Counted from the stretch's first letter, positions 12,894-24,960 are shown. The stretch: 64,000 nucleotides of DNA from Whitmania pigra (GCA_021613335.1 JAJTWR010000308.1:1046001-1110000); one strand, 5' to 3'. Program-made: numbers and translations. Notes: a model not told the origin generated them from the sequence alone.

Positions 12894-14069
12894 ATGAAGT
12901 GCCCCAAAAACTGTGCTTCTAATTATCGATTGGCATCTGCCGTTTTTGGTGTCGTGTCCGGAATATCGATATTTTTCACTTTTGTATTTCAGTATAAAAA
13001 TTGGATTAGCGCCGCTTGGGGCCTGATTTCAGGTGAGAGATTGTGACAGATTGCCAAATCGGTTGAATTAAAAATGATGGAACTCTCATTGAACCAGGTG
13101 TTTGGGCTTCATTTTTACTGGCAGTGGAGGTCACCAACAGAGTTACGCAATGGGAGAGACATAAGAAGTGCCTGATCGTGTTTGCAATCTTAGGATTTCT
13201 TGGGATGGCTCTTGGAATCACAGGATTTCCAGTTTATATAACATTTGCAGCAATTGAAAAGCACCGTGAGTATATGTTAGCAAAACCTAATTATATGAAA
13301 TTATTATTTTCATATCTAAATTGCTTGTTATAATTTATGTTAAGCGTTGTCTCACAAGCTATATTGAATTTATAATTTATATATTCATAATGTCAAATTG
13401 AAAATTATCGGAACCTTCTGGAAAATATCCTTAATTTATTCAACTGAAATTTATTCCAAATTAGCGCCACTTATCGTGAAATTAATAACATACATATAAA
13501 ATCTAGCTTAGTTAATGTTCTCACAACATTATTCAAATGAGCAAGCATTAACGTAACTTTCAGACTAACAGCGGAAAGTTCAGTAACAATAGACAGATTG
13601 AGGTCGTCGTTGACGTATACTGTCTTTCTTATTGTATTCGAAACAAATCAATTGTTAGGGTGACATAAAAATTCTGTAGAGGCCCATCCTAAAAGTTGAA
13701 CTCGTCAAAACTTAAAAGTTTCCGACCACTATCCAGGCCATCGAGAATGATATTCCCTCAGTAGCAACACAACACCTTACACGTACCTACAACTAAACTC
13801 CTAGATTTTTATAACCGCACACAGATACCTGTGTATTACATTACATTTTCGATATTATAATAAGTTAGCATGTCCAATTATAATTCATATAACTTTCTCA
13901 AGTGACGTGTGTGAATGTTTCAGATATCATGCCGTATGGAAGAAGTTTTTGGATTGTCAGCGTTTGGTGCTTCATGACTTTCAAGCATTCTATCACCTTG
14001 TTCTCTTCATCTCTTCGTTACTATTTCCGTCAAACTCCTGAAAAAGAAGACACTGAATTTGTCACTTAG
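12894..14069 (+). CDS. SLC48A1-like: HRG-1-like haem transporter (SLC48A1 family), 150 aa
   Basis: Family role: export of haem from endolysosomes to the cytosol. Three exons, 12894-13032, 13098-13265 and 13924-14069, close in frame to 150 residues, close to the 146 of human HRG1. Four hydrophobic segments are visible: about 12-35, 38-59, 71-98 and 108-134. Matching landmarks are the TM1 G-x-S-I-F core, the small loop before TM2, a basic ERHKK loop before TM3, and the C-terminal block FWIVSVWCFMTFKH, which parallels the S-V-W-x-F-x-x-F-K of HRG1, followed by an aromatic/basic LRYYFRQ end where the family carries its aromatic-basic C-terminal motif. Intron 2 is 658 bp. Identification rests on length, topology and these motifs. 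Confidence 0.72.
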
Positions 14070-14868
<799 letters not shown>

Positions 14869-15390
14869 ACTATAATAACAATATATAATTATATAATACT
14901 AATATAAAACAAATTATATAATATGTAACTATTATTGTTCCTAATTAATAAATTTTAGAATGGATTGGATTAAATTTTAATCTTAAATAATTCACCAACT
15001 ATTAATACAATGAAAACTAATGGTGGTTCGCTTTCATTCATCATCATCGCCATCGTCATCATCATCGAAGTACTGCATTTATTTCTTCGAAGATAAACAA
15101 TTTATTTCAAATGAATTTTTCTGTTTTTTTGAAAAGGTGTTTATTTGCCACTATTTTTTTGTGTTAATTAATTTATTTTTTAATTAAACTTCCGTAGTTG
15201 TCCATTTAGGAAAGCATAAAATTAAACTTAAACATCTTAATTTTTTTTTTAATTTTTTATTTCTAACAACTCGATACCGACCGAAACTTAGAGAGCTTTG
15301 AAATGCTTCGAAAGGAAAACAATTACAAACAACAAAATGGACCTAAATAGAACAACAACAGCATAGATCTGGAAATAATTTTATCTTGGC

Positions 15391-15472
15391 AGCCCACACG
15401 GTTTACGCCCTAGTAACCAAATCGGCTGGCTAACATGGCTTGATTTTACATTGGCAATACGAATGGTCATTT
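15391..15472. repeat. Dispersed repeat, copy 1 (copy 2 at 24961-25034)
   Basis: Reads cagcccacacggtttacgcc and ends ...gaatggtcatttt. It aligns with 24961-25034 apart from substitutions and a short internal deletion. Here it directly abuts the inverted-repeat element that starts at about 15474. Probably part of a decayed mobile element. Confidence 0.6.
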
Positions 15473-15473
15473 T

Positions 15474-15706
15474 CAAGGGCGAATTTAGGGGGACAGGAAG
15501 GGGCACGGCCCTTCCCGTTATTTGGAAAATATAAGAAAAAATTAATTAAAGTTACTGTTAAATAAAAAATTAATTGTTAAAATTTAAAAAAAGAATTTAA
15601 AAGTTAAAAAGTTTTTTAATTTAATATTTTTAGCAATTATTTAAGTAATTTACCCCTTTCGACGAAAGATGTAGCTGTGCTCCTAACCCTTAAATCCGCC
15701 CACCTG
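15474..15706. mobile_element. Degenerate hAT-like MITE with TIR-like ends
   Basis: The left end reads CAAGGGCGAATTTAGGGGG; the right end, read in reverse complement, is CAGGTGGGCGGATTTAAGGG. Ends of the form CAG-GGGCGGATTTAG are common in non-autonomous hAT elements. The interior is AT-rich and non-coding. I could not find a matching 8-bp target duplication, so the boundaries are approximate. Confidence 0.45.
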
Positions 15707-15907
15707 TTCCACTGTGTGGTCCCCCGCCAAATCATTTGCTGTGCCAACTAGCGGATGCCTTTGAACTTCATGCATACCCTCATCATCATTGACAGTTTCC
15801 AATGCATCAACGCTTAATGTCGCCTTCCGCAGTCCAACGTTGGCAATATCAACTTCGTCGTCGGTTTCAACCCGAATATCGCTTTTCGTTTGCTCCACTT
15901 CAGCCAT
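15704..15907 (-). CDS. Candidate first coding exon of an unidentified protein
   Basis: An ATG at 15907 opens 68 codons of acidic, non-repetitive sequence (MAEVEQTKSDIRVETDDEVD...), ending at CAG|GTGGGC in phase 0. Unspliced, it would stop six codons later. The composition is unlike the surrounding AT-rich DNA, which argues for real coding, but no downstream exon was found and the donor overlaps the end of a MITE. It could be a decayed gene fragment. Confidence 0.25.
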
Positions 15908-16316
15908 GGAAGTCCTTTTGATGAATTACAATAGAGCACTTTTATTCATTTTTTCTCATCTTCTTCTGCTTTTCTCTTTCTACGGAATTTCGCGCCACTT
16001 TCCTTCACCCTCTCATACAAAGATTCTGAAAAATACAAAATGGAAGCTTCACACTGCTCAAGAATAAAATGTATGATCTGGTCTTGGTGTAGAACGAATT
16101 GATGTTATTTAATATTTCACGAAAAGTTTTATGAAATTAAAAAGAACTTATAATATTTATCGGACTTAAAACAGACTGGGCATTTATAAAGCAGTATTTC
16201 CAGGGATGTCATCTCACCTTTTTCCAGGGGGCAGACCTCTTCTCAACCCAAAATAGTAGCCAAAAAGTCTGACACTTATATTTGGCATGCACGCTAATTT
16301 AGGATGGTAGGTAGTT

Positions 16317-16520
16317 TATTAACATCCATTTCATAACTAGATGATTATATATATAAATTGTTTCATTAACATCCGTTGCATAGCTAGATGATTAAGACGG
16401 TGCATCCGCGCTGCCATCGCGAGAGGCGCAGCCTTAACCATTAGGCCATACGGGCGCACAACTAGATGATTAGTTATTTATTTATTTTTATTTATTTGAT
16501 TAAAGTCCGTTGCATAACTA
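16317..16520. repeat. LINE 3' tail with about 33-bp repeated unit
   Basis: The motif cattaacatccgttgcata followed by ctagatgatta occurs three times with variation (about 16318, 16362 and 16488). It lies just beyond the 3' end of the minus-strand LINE coding region. Short tail repeats are a known feature of several LINE clades; assignment to this element is inferred from position. Confidence 0.5.
16395..16461 (-). mobile_element. tRNA-derived insertion (SINE head or truncated tRNA retrocopy)
   Basis: Read on the minus strand, it begins GTGCGCCCGTATGGCCTAAT and continues GGTTAAGGC. TGGCCTAATGG fits the Pol III A box. A D-arm-like and an anticodon-arm-like stretch follow, but there is no B box. 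It is bounded by the 11-mer ctagatgatta on both sides (16384-16394 and 16462-16472), which looks like a target duplication. The same 11-mer is also part of the local tail repeat, so that evidence is weaker than it looks. Confidence 0.55.
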
Positions 16521-16629
16521 GGATGATTTGGACTTGTTAGTTAGTGTTAGTTATTAAAAATTAATAACATGTATTAGTGTAATAATAGGGATAAATAATA
16601 ATAAGTTAAATAAAGTTTAAATAAAAATC

Positions 16630-18300
16630 GCTAAAGTAATTGATTCCGATTTTTGCAAATCCATCTGTAGATGATGTCCACACTCGCTGGATTGCTAAGC
16701 AAGGAACTCATATCAGATAGACTTGTATTGAGTCTGATTTCTCTCCTCAGGGCAGATTGGGCCGGACATTCCATGAGGAAATGCTGCACATTTTCATCTT
16801 CTTGAGGGCACGTCTTGCACTTTCCGTCTGGATGATGTTTTAAGAGAAACAGGTGTTGGTTCAGAGCACATTTTCCAACTCGGAGTCTGGAAATAAGGAC
16901 CTCCTTTTTCCTTGAGGCACATTGGAACTTGCTCTTAGTCGGCACAAGTTTCTCTATGGTCTTGTAATGCTGGCTTCGCGGGTCTTCGTCCCATCTGGCT
17001 TGCCGCTGTTGGATGATGTTGCGGGCCACGGACCTTTTGACATCCTTGACAGACGCTGAGATCCAGCGGTCTATCTGATCCGTTGCAGTGGAGGCTTTTG
17101 CCAGGGATTCCAACATGAGCAGGAACCCAGACGAGCGTGACCTTTCTGCCGCTCTCCTGGATATCTGAAATTAGAAACTGGTTTTTCTTAATGTCAGGAG
17201 CATCATTATTGCAATCCTTTAGTGCCTCTAAAGATCTAAGCGAATCGCTCAGAACAACTATATCGAAGGTCTCCCCCTGATAGGAGTCCTTCACGTGAAT
17301 CAGACAGTCCTCAATGGCTGCTAGTTCGACAGAACTTATGCAGCTGTGACTTGATGTCCTGAGGCTTAAGTTCACGTTTTTCTTCGGGATGTGGATCCCT
17401 ATTCCTGCCTTGTTGTCCGTCGTCTTCGAGGCATCCATATAACAAAGGAGACTTCCCTGGAGATCCCACATCTTCTCCATTGCTACCAGCTTCCTCAGAG
17501 GATGCGAAGGAGAGATTCGAGGTGTCAATCACCGGTTTCCTCAGTCTCCAAGGAGAAATTGTGGGAGTTTCCTCTTCGATATCTCCTAGGATGTCTGCCG
17601 GAAGGAGGGACTCGACTTTCTCGTACGGGGTTGTCTCCCCTCGTTTCTTCATCTTGAAGTGGAGCCTAGCTTGAGACTTGGACTTTTTGCCGTCTGAAAT
17701 GAAGTATTTAGATTTAACTGATTCATTTTTAATGGCAATAGACCTGAGGGCGTGGTTTGCCATGAGCTTCTTACGACGTAGGTCGAGGGGAAGCTCACCG
17801 CATTCCACCAGTAGAGACGAGGCACTTGTTCCCCTCATGCCACCGCAGCAGATCTTCAGCGCTTGGTACTGAAGCCTGTCGTAGGTGTCCCTGATCTGTT
17901 TGCATCCCAGATCTACCACCTCGCAGCCATAGTCGAGGACGGAGCGTATAGTGGCTCTGTAGACTTGTAGCAAAATGGATTTGCTAGCACCCCGTGAGCT
18001 TCCCGATATAGTTCTCATTGCACTGAGTCTTTTCAAGCAACGTGTCTTGACAGCCTCTGCGTGAGCAGACCAACTTAGTTTTGAGTCTAGGACGATTCCT
18101 AAAACTAGATGATTAGGACAGAATAGTTCCATATATACCCTTCTGATCAAAGGAATCACCGGACGAGCTAATAAACAGGCGTGACCTGATGAGGGCCGTG
18201 TAAGGTGATTCTCTTTGATGTGTGACTCACACATGTTGTCCATCAATCGACACGTTATACCAAATGCCAGCTTGAAATCTGATCTTTCAGTGGACACAGC
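16630..18300 (-). mobile_element. 5'-truncated non-LTR retrotransposon with RNase H, decayed
   Basis: Reading right to left: the end of a reverse transcriptase and thumb region (GIVLDSKLSWSAHAEAV, ATIRSVLDYGCEVVDL), then an RNase H domain with the expected acidic residues in YMDASKT, SSVELAAIEDCL and VVLSDS, and VWVPAHVGIPG. A C-terminal Cys/His motif CKTCPQEDENVQHFLMEC follows. At least two frameshifts interrupt it, one near 17500 and one near 17116, where PAHVGIPG should run into the next block. The catalytic reverse-transcriptase core is missing (5' truncation at about 18300). The layout resembles Jockey/I/CR1-type LINEs that carry RNase H. Confidence 0.9.
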
Positions 18301-19694
18301 AGAAACACTTGGTAAAGGGGCGGCAGTGTTTTCTATTATTTAATTTTTACTGTCTATGATGTTTGTCTGATTAACAAAATAACAAAACATAAAATTGTTA
18401 CCTATCTTGGAACATATACGATATTGTTTCTACCCCACAAAATTTTCTATATTCAAACGCTAATTTGCAACTAACATTTTATTTATCATGATGGACGTAC
18501 GAACTAAATACATTTTTGATTTGATTCAACTGGGCTGTTCAATATGTGCAGAAACGAAATCAGAAAATAGATCAAAAGAATGTATTAATAATTGTATCTA
18601 TCCAAGTGGCAATTATAACTTCACTACAAGCAAAAAACAATTTTGATTATAGACAATCAGAAGCTCTTGAAGGAGCTGTCAGATTGAAAGACATTGAACT
18701 GCAAGAATCACTAAAACAAGCACTTAATTCTGCCAAACTAATTAATTTGAGTTCTGTTGATACCTCTTACTTTATTGCCAAACAAAATAGATTTTTTTGC
18801 ACCTAGCCAAAATTCAAGAGGACGTAAGTAAAGGTTCCCCCTGCCCCCCACCAAATTACGTTTCTGTATGCTAGTAGAAAATAGGGAGTTTGCAGAAAAT
18901 CAATGCTGGAACCACTCCTTGATTTGAAAAAATTATGAACAATTTTCTTTAACCTAATGAAACTTTTGATTCTTGAAATTACTACAACCACTTCCAAAAT
19001 ATAAATTAACAGATTATATTTCTGTTTTCCTTGTTCATTGTTGCTACTGTAAGAATTATTAACTTATTAGCTTGAGAAAGGCAAAAAATCAACAAATAAA
19101 AAAAAATGAGAAAAAGGCAGTAAATAATAAAAATAAAAAATAAAGTATGCAAATGATTCTGATAATGCTAGTATATGCTAAGAGAAAGTCCTAAAGACTT
19201 TCCAAAAGCTCTAGAGACACCACACCTTTTAACAAATATCAGCCCATGCCAGAGTTCACTTGCAAACAAGGTCAAGTATTTTCTGACCATGAGGATCCAG
19301 CTCAATTTACAGAATTTAAACTTTAAGTTATCCTAAACTACCCACTACCACAGCACCAAACCACTTTTAAAAGTGATTTACTTGCTCATGATTAATTTGG
19401 AGTAATTTTTAATTTTAACACACAAAATAAGATTTCATAAAAAATGGAAATTACAGAAATTTATTATAACACATTACTAGCTACAAAATGTTTACATAAG
19501 TCACAATTACCACAAACACCACAGGAGCTAAAGCTCAAAACTGTAGAAAATGTGAAGCTAAAATCAAGGTGATGCAAACAAGCTAAGCAATAAATCCTGA
19601 AATATAAACATTTTCCAGCACAAACTTTGAACTAGAAAAAATTAATTAGTGACAATTTCATCAAAGCACTTCTTCACATGTCTTCTTTTTTCGT
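18301..19694. other. Intergenic; weak small ORFs only
   Basis: AT-rich. An ATG at 18490 opens about 52 codons with a few cysteines (SICAETK, ECINNCIYP), and an overlapping frame (18546-18806) gives an 86-residue Gln/Lys-rich peptide. Neither has splice or family support. Low-complexity A-rich text occupies 19080-19150. Confidence 0.4.
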
Positions 19695-20729
19695 TCAAAG
19701 GTTAAGACTGGGGTTAGGCATCGAATCCAAATTCATTGTGAAAGCAACCAAGTTCACTGGCTGACCAATTCGTTGGGTATTTCCAGAGTAATGTCCAGAT
19801 GAAGTCAGCTCTTCCTCAACATTATCATCTCCTTGTAGATTCATGGAGTCGGAACTCAGAACTCGTTCAGACATCCCAAGTATAAGTGAATCCTCAACAT
19901 TGCAAAACACAAGGAGAGGTATAGTCACTTCAAACCTATTTTCAATTGGGACATAAATCTCATCTGAGTTTAAGTCTGACTCACAACAGATTATTGCTGG
20001 TAATTTCACCTTGAAACAGTTATTAAATGGCACAAGTTTGCCATAGATGCTGAATGCCAAATCACTGGGATGTACCGAATCACGTAGTTTTTGTCTCCAA
20101 TCGCTCCAGAGAAGTATTGAAGGCATATTCAGAACTTTTCTTCCACCATATTTGTATGAACGGCCTCTAGGAATTAGATTTTGTGAAGTATCAACAACAT
20201 CAATGGAAGTCCAGTCAGTAGAACACTTAATTGGTTGAGCTACTACAAATTTAGTTTCAGTTGAATCGGGTGTTCTACTTCTTCTTACCAGACGCTTCAA
20301 AAGACTTTCTTCAATTTCAGATGGATTATTGAAAGTTGACTGAACAAGAAGTGCAGGCAGCGAGGATAAGTTTATGGAAAGTTCACGAAACCCCTCAGTA
20401 TCGATTGGAAAATCTTCTTCAAGAACTTCTATAATACTTTCTTCAAATGCTTCTTTACTAATTTCTTTACTAACTTCTTCAAAAATGCTTTCTTTAGGAA
20501 CTGAATCAGCACTCGAATCAACAGCTTCTGTTTGTATAGTTTCCTCAAAAGTTAGCTGTTTTGAATCACCTGCGTCCTTTTTCAGGCCAGAAGAGTCGCG
20601 GGTTAACTTCTGGTAATCTTCGCTCTCGGTTACCTGATACTACTCGTGCCCTCTTGAGACCTTACTAATTGGAGAGCTTTCTCTTTCGACTACAGTTGAC
20701 TCCTTGCTTTTTGATTTTGAGGCGTCCAT
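19695..20729 (-). CDS. Unrecognised single-exon gene, 344 codons, interrupted by one in-frame TAG
   Basis: From ATG 20729 (MDASKSKSKESTVVERESS) one frame runs to a stop at 19695, broken only by TAG at 20642-20640 (codon 30). Both sides of the stop look coding: a Ser/Lys/Glu-rich start, then a strongly acidic stretch (KESIFEEVSKEISKEAFEE), then a mixed domain (IPRGRSYKYGGRKVLNMP, LLWSDWRQKLRD) and an Asn/Ser-rich tail. No TM or signal peptide is evident. The next in-frame Met is at 20300, which would give 201 residues. I do not recognise the family. Either the stop is real and the gene is decaying or uses another start, or it is an assembly error or readthrough. Confidence 0.6.
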
Positions 20730-21270
20730 TACCTGCCGAAAAGTTTCTAGAGCTTCTAACAATTAGTCGAGCAAAACTTCTACGAACTCCCCGCCGACAA
20801 TCGCTAGTAAGTGTCACGTGTTTTCCTAAACTAAGCTAGAGTACGAAATTAATTTTTTTATTTATTACATTTTGTTATAATTTAAGTTTCAAATTCATTG
20901 TTAATTTATTCATTGTATAATTATTATTTTGTTATTTCAAAAATTTGTAGAGAGGTCGAGGGTAGTTTTGACCTCCCTTTCGGTGATAATCGATGAAAAG
21001 CCAATGTAACTAATGAAATAAAATTATTTTACTAATAGGATTTGAGCAAATGGGTTTAATTATTTTTTGTTTAACTGAACAAAAATGTAAAAAAAAAACT
21101 AAAAATAAAATTTCATTTTCTCAATTTATAAAGGAAAGCATAACGACAAAAAGATCGATGTCTAAGCACAAATTATTAATGAATGAACAATTCCGGATTA
21201 AGCCCCGCCAAAAAGTTAACCCCCGCCACCAAAAAATATTATAAAAAAGAGGACATGAAACTTGTACTTT
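20730..21270. other. Upstream region of the gene starting at 20729, then AT-rich spacer
   Basis: A GC-richer patch immediately upstream (20740-20830, containing CACGTG at about 20816) is a plausible promoter. The remainder is A/T-rich and non-coding. Confidence 0.4.
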
Positions 21271-21274
21271 TAGT

Positions 21275-21530
21275 TTTTATTGAAGAGGGTGAAATTGAGG
21301 CATGTCATTAATAATTTGCATGAAAAGGTCCGAATGTCGGAGGAATTTTTAAAAAACTTTCGAAGACTGATTTCTTGCCGACGCTGTCGGGCATTACACC
21401 TCCACCTGTCAGAAACAGTTGAAAGTGTCATTTTGTGGCCATTGGTGGCCAGAAGTTTCTGATGAATCACTCCGTGGCTTTGAAAAAAACGTATTGCCGT
21501 CTTCTTGTCATAAACGAGAGTCTAAAGCGT
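21275..21530 (-). pseudogene. Merlin (IS1016-like) transposase N-terminal remnant
   Basis: Reverse-strand translation gives AIRFFQSHGVIHQKLLATNG followed by HKMTLSTVSDRWRCN and QRRQEISLRKFFKNS. This is the N-terminal zinc-ribbon-like signature of Merlin transposases (A-I-x-F-L-Q..G-L, C..M.L, D-R-W-R-C, R..I..R...FF..S). Some expected cysteines are lost (Asn and Arg in their place), and the DDE catalytic part is absent. Flanks to about 21950 contain no further coding match. Confidence 0.6.
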
Positions 21531-22371
21531 CAGAAAGTTCATTCAGGTTTTAAGTCCGAACCTAACAAATTTTTGCAACAAATGTAAACAAACAAAAATA
21601 TCTGAGCAACAGAAATAGACCACAAAAGGCTTAAAAATTAATCTGTCTCGTAAGTGTATTCATCCTAAAGCTCTTTAAATCTAAGGAATTGGTTAAAATT
21701 TAGCTGTCGAATTGCTGAGTTGAAGCGAATTAGAGTTGAAGAGTTTACAACATCAGTCGGTAAGGAGTTTCACGGTTTTACGACACGATAATTATCTAAT
21801 CGATAATATAACCTTTGCTTTACGTGATTTATATCAATAAAGGAAACCTCCTATCGCTATTCGTGGCTGTCAGTTTAAATTAACTGTCACATTTAACAGT
21901 GGGCTGAACTTGGCAATTATATTTTTAATTGTCATTTATTACTGTCATGTGTTTTCATGCCTAGAGCAATGCTAATAATTATTAATCAACAAAATTACAA
22001 AACTACATCTTGGGCTAAGTTCGTACTCATTCCTCCAGTTAACTAACGGATAAAAATGCTCGTTCTGATCGCAATTATCATAAACGAATATATCACTGCA
22101 CTAAATGCTCCAAACTTTAGCAACCTATCAATAATTTTATATGCATGCACAATCCGATTGACACTTATTTAAAATAAAATTTAAAGGATATATAAGTTTA
22201 TATTCGAACCATCGGCTAACTAAATATGTTAAATAACATTCCCAGTTATCCTTAATTATCACACAAGACACCTCTTGAATAAGAAATTTCATGTTTTTGC
22301 AATACTTTAAAATATAATAAAACCCGTACAAGCAAATTTATTGCGATATCATTTCTTTTTTTAAAAATCGT
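21531..22371. other. AT-rich intergenic DNA
   Basis: Nothing recognised beyond possible remains of the Merlin element on the left. Confidence 0.4.
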
Positions 22372-23791
22372 TCAAAGGCCGTTTGGATAACTGTTACTCA
22401 AGTGAATTTCACGTACTCCTACAACCGCTTCAATCTTCGGAAACATAAATCTTGAAATATTATGCCTAATATCTCCATCAAAATATTCCATCAAGTCATT
22501 TTTGTCTACCACGTCGTCACTTAGTGATTCTACATATTCCTCATAAAAGTTGTGTGGAAGCAACGATCTTAACTGATCAGTCAGAATTCCTTCGCGTGCC
22601 TTGCAACTTGTTTCCTTTGATATCTTGTCAATCTTTAGGGCGCAATGAAAGCTATCAAATTTACGCCACATTAAAAATCTGTTGAATTCTGGATTTAGGC
22701 AGCTGTGTAGCGTAGGTGGCAATATTTTGATTTGAGAAGCCAACAAATCGACAACCTTGTCGGCATATTCGTTGTCGTAAGAAGTTGTGTCGTAAGATAG
22801 TGGTTCCGATGAAAACATCAGTTGCATGCTAATTCCAATGTATGTGCAAAATGCAATAAATCTGAAAGAGCTTTTTGCTAGTTTTGAAATGTACACGACA
22901 TAACTGGGTTCGAACGTTGCAATAGTAACGCAGGCATCAAATTCAACATTGTCCAGTCTAAAGGGAAAATTATTATTTACCTGTTGAGTTAATATAAATC
23001 TTAACAAAGCCCACCAGGTCGGATTAATAGACTTTTTCACAATATTGATATAATAAACTTTTTCTAAACAATATAAGTGCAAACGATAAATTGATGCTTT
23101 ATAATTGCCGCTAAACTTTTGCATGGTATAAATTGCACCTCTCGAATACTGGCGACACTTTGGACATTGATGGACCTCAACGTTCTTATATCTAGGATAC
23201 CTGTAAAACAATTGTTTCATATTCAAGATGTATCCTTTGATCAAAGTAAGAAATATGGTGCTGCGAACAAAATTAATTTTCTCAAATCAAAAGGTAGTAG
23301 TACCCTAGGTAAGCAAAAAAAGTGATTATTTTCTAATTTGGATGACGTCATCCGCTGCCCCAACGCAAAAAGTTCGAAAAATATCAAACTTATCGAAGCT
23401 AAATGTGTAAAGGCGTTGACTCAACAAAAACCTGTTACTTGTATGCCATGACATAAACCAGAAAAATTAAATAAAGTCACAATAAAGAGCCTCACAATAG
23501 GCTTAGTGAACTTTATAATATCATTATGCGTTAAATAATGCAAACATTAAGTTCTCAAAAGTTATAGTAAATTTACCTTCTTCGGTCAACAAAGTGTCTA
23601 TGAATCCTAATGCAAGCGGCGCAGAATACGTGATCACAATCGGTCAATAAAGCCAGTTCAGTGCCATTCAAATTTTCAGTACAAATATCACATTCTCCTA
23701 AATCTTCTGGTTTTCTGGAGCCATACAACATTACTGGTATACAAAATCGTCTATCGCATTTGCTAGCAAATTTAGGAGTGAGAAATTTCAT
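22372..23791 (-). CDS. RING-finger protein, paralogue B of the same unrecognised family, 347 aa
   Basis: Exons 23791-23577 and 23200-22372 close in frame. As in paralogue A, the intron (376 bp here) interrupts the RING in the same phase, between the sixth and seventh zinc ligands. Ligands are C34, C37, C52, H54, C57, C60, C84 and C87 (C3HC4). The C-terminal 260 residues carry the family blocks CRQYSRGAIYT, YDNEYADKVV, LNPEFNRF and RKFDSFHCALKI. It lacks A's roughly 50-residue N-terminal extension and its acidic tail, ending instead in NSYPNGL. An E3 ligase role is inferred from the RING only. The start chosen is the first Met (23791); the frame stays open upstream for a few codons without another Met. 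Confidence 0.8.
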
Positions 23792-23828
23792 TCCAGTTGC
23801 AGTATAATATACTTCTACGTGAAATATC

Positions 23829-23978
23829 CTATTTAATGTAGAAATAACTAGTTAAGCATCGATTATTTTCAAATTTTCGTGATCTAACATTATATAAAAA
23901 GATAATTAACATACAATAATAACTTTTTAAATGAATAAAATTTTAATTTTATTTAAAATTTCAACATTAATTCAAATA
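23829..23978. repeat. Duplicated segment, copy 1 (copy 2 at 25507-25648)
   Basis: From tttaatgtagaaataactag to caacattaattcaaata it matches 25507-25648 closely. Copy 1 sits immediately upstream of the RING paralogue B start codon, so it may include that gene's promoter or 5' UTR. It ends exactly at the TA that flanks the mini-element at 23979. Confidence 0.8.
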
Positions 23979-24072
23979 CAGTCGAACCCGGTTATGTCGC
24001 CGGCTTAGGGGTTTGCCAAAAAGCGTCGAAATAACCAATGATCGAGATAACCGAAAATCAGTATGGCGACTG
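23979..24072. mobile_element. 94-bp TA-flanked mini-element, pogo/Tigger-like ends
   Basis: It begins CAGTCGAACCCGG and ends CGACTG, with TA on both sides (23977-23978 and 24073-24074). The interior (GGTTATGTCG, CGAGATAACCG) resembles terminal sequence of Tigger/pogo elements. TA duplication is the rule for the Tc1/mariner/pogo superfamily. Copy 2 of the flanking repeat continues past the same TA without this insert. Confidence 0.6.
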
Positions 24073-24261
24073 TATATTAAAATGTGGTTGCAATTTCTTT
24101 ACGTACGTAATCTGAGATTACAATAAATAATAAATAAGAATGCACATGCACGTGTTTTTAATGTGTTTTTTACACAGCTGCAATTGATATTTGATATTGG
24201 TAACAGTACATATGTGTTTGCTAACAGAAGGCTTATGAAGGCTTAAGTTGAAGCTTACTTA

Positions 24262-24900
24262 TTGTGTTAGGTGGGAGATAAAAAATCTTAACGGCCTTGA
24301 GACCAAGAACATCCGGATGAGCTTTACTGTTGACCACGGTTCTTTTTTTTCTGCTTTCTGTCCCACTTCTTCACCCATGCACTGAACAGATCTAGGATCT
24401 TGGTTGGCCATCGGCATCGCATGGGAGAATTTTGGTCTGCTTAATCTGGGATTCTTGGATTTTCTTATAATGTAGAGCGGGAGTTTTTGGCTTCCTTCCA
24501 TGTTGTGCTAGAAACTAGCACAGTAAGTTGGTCCTTCGATTTTTTCCACCGTGACAAGCCTCCCCATGAAACGTCATAGTCTTGTGTAGAAGGCATTTCC
24601 AAAACACCCCAGTTTCATCAGCATTAAAAATGTTTCGACTCTCATAGGTATTGATATAGGTCACAAAATTGTGTTCATTTGAGTGTTGAGCCATGAATCC
24701 ACTCCTATGGAACTGCAGCGTTCTCTCCACAAATTGCTTTCAAGACTTTGGTTGTGCCTCTTTACGAAACGATCCAGCCACTCTTGACGAGCTTTAAAGT
24801 CAGGAAGTCCTAACTTGGCAACAAGGATGTCCGCCATTGACGGAAAGTTTTGTTGCTCTCGAATTTGTATTGAATTGAAGCACTGCATCGTCAACATCTT
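24262..24900 (-). pseudogene. Tigger/pogo (DDE_1, CENP-B-like) transposase remnant
   Basis: Order of matches on the minus strand: an HTH/CENP-B-type part (PDFKARQEWLDRFVKRHNQ), then the first catalytic block FNADETGVFWKCLL with the DDE Asp, HGEACHGGKNRRT, KLPLYIIRKSKNPR, and an out-of-frame VNSKAHPDVLGLKAVKIFYL equivalent to the DNCPAHP-to-LPPNT region. In-frame stops and several frameshifts show it is dead. The block around the second catalytic Asp reads NSKAHP, so that Asp has also been lost. Confidence 0.85.
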
Positions 24901-24960
24901 TGTGCTCAGCCATTCTACGTTTTTCTTACTTTTTAGTTTTAGCTAGCTAGCCGCGGCTTT

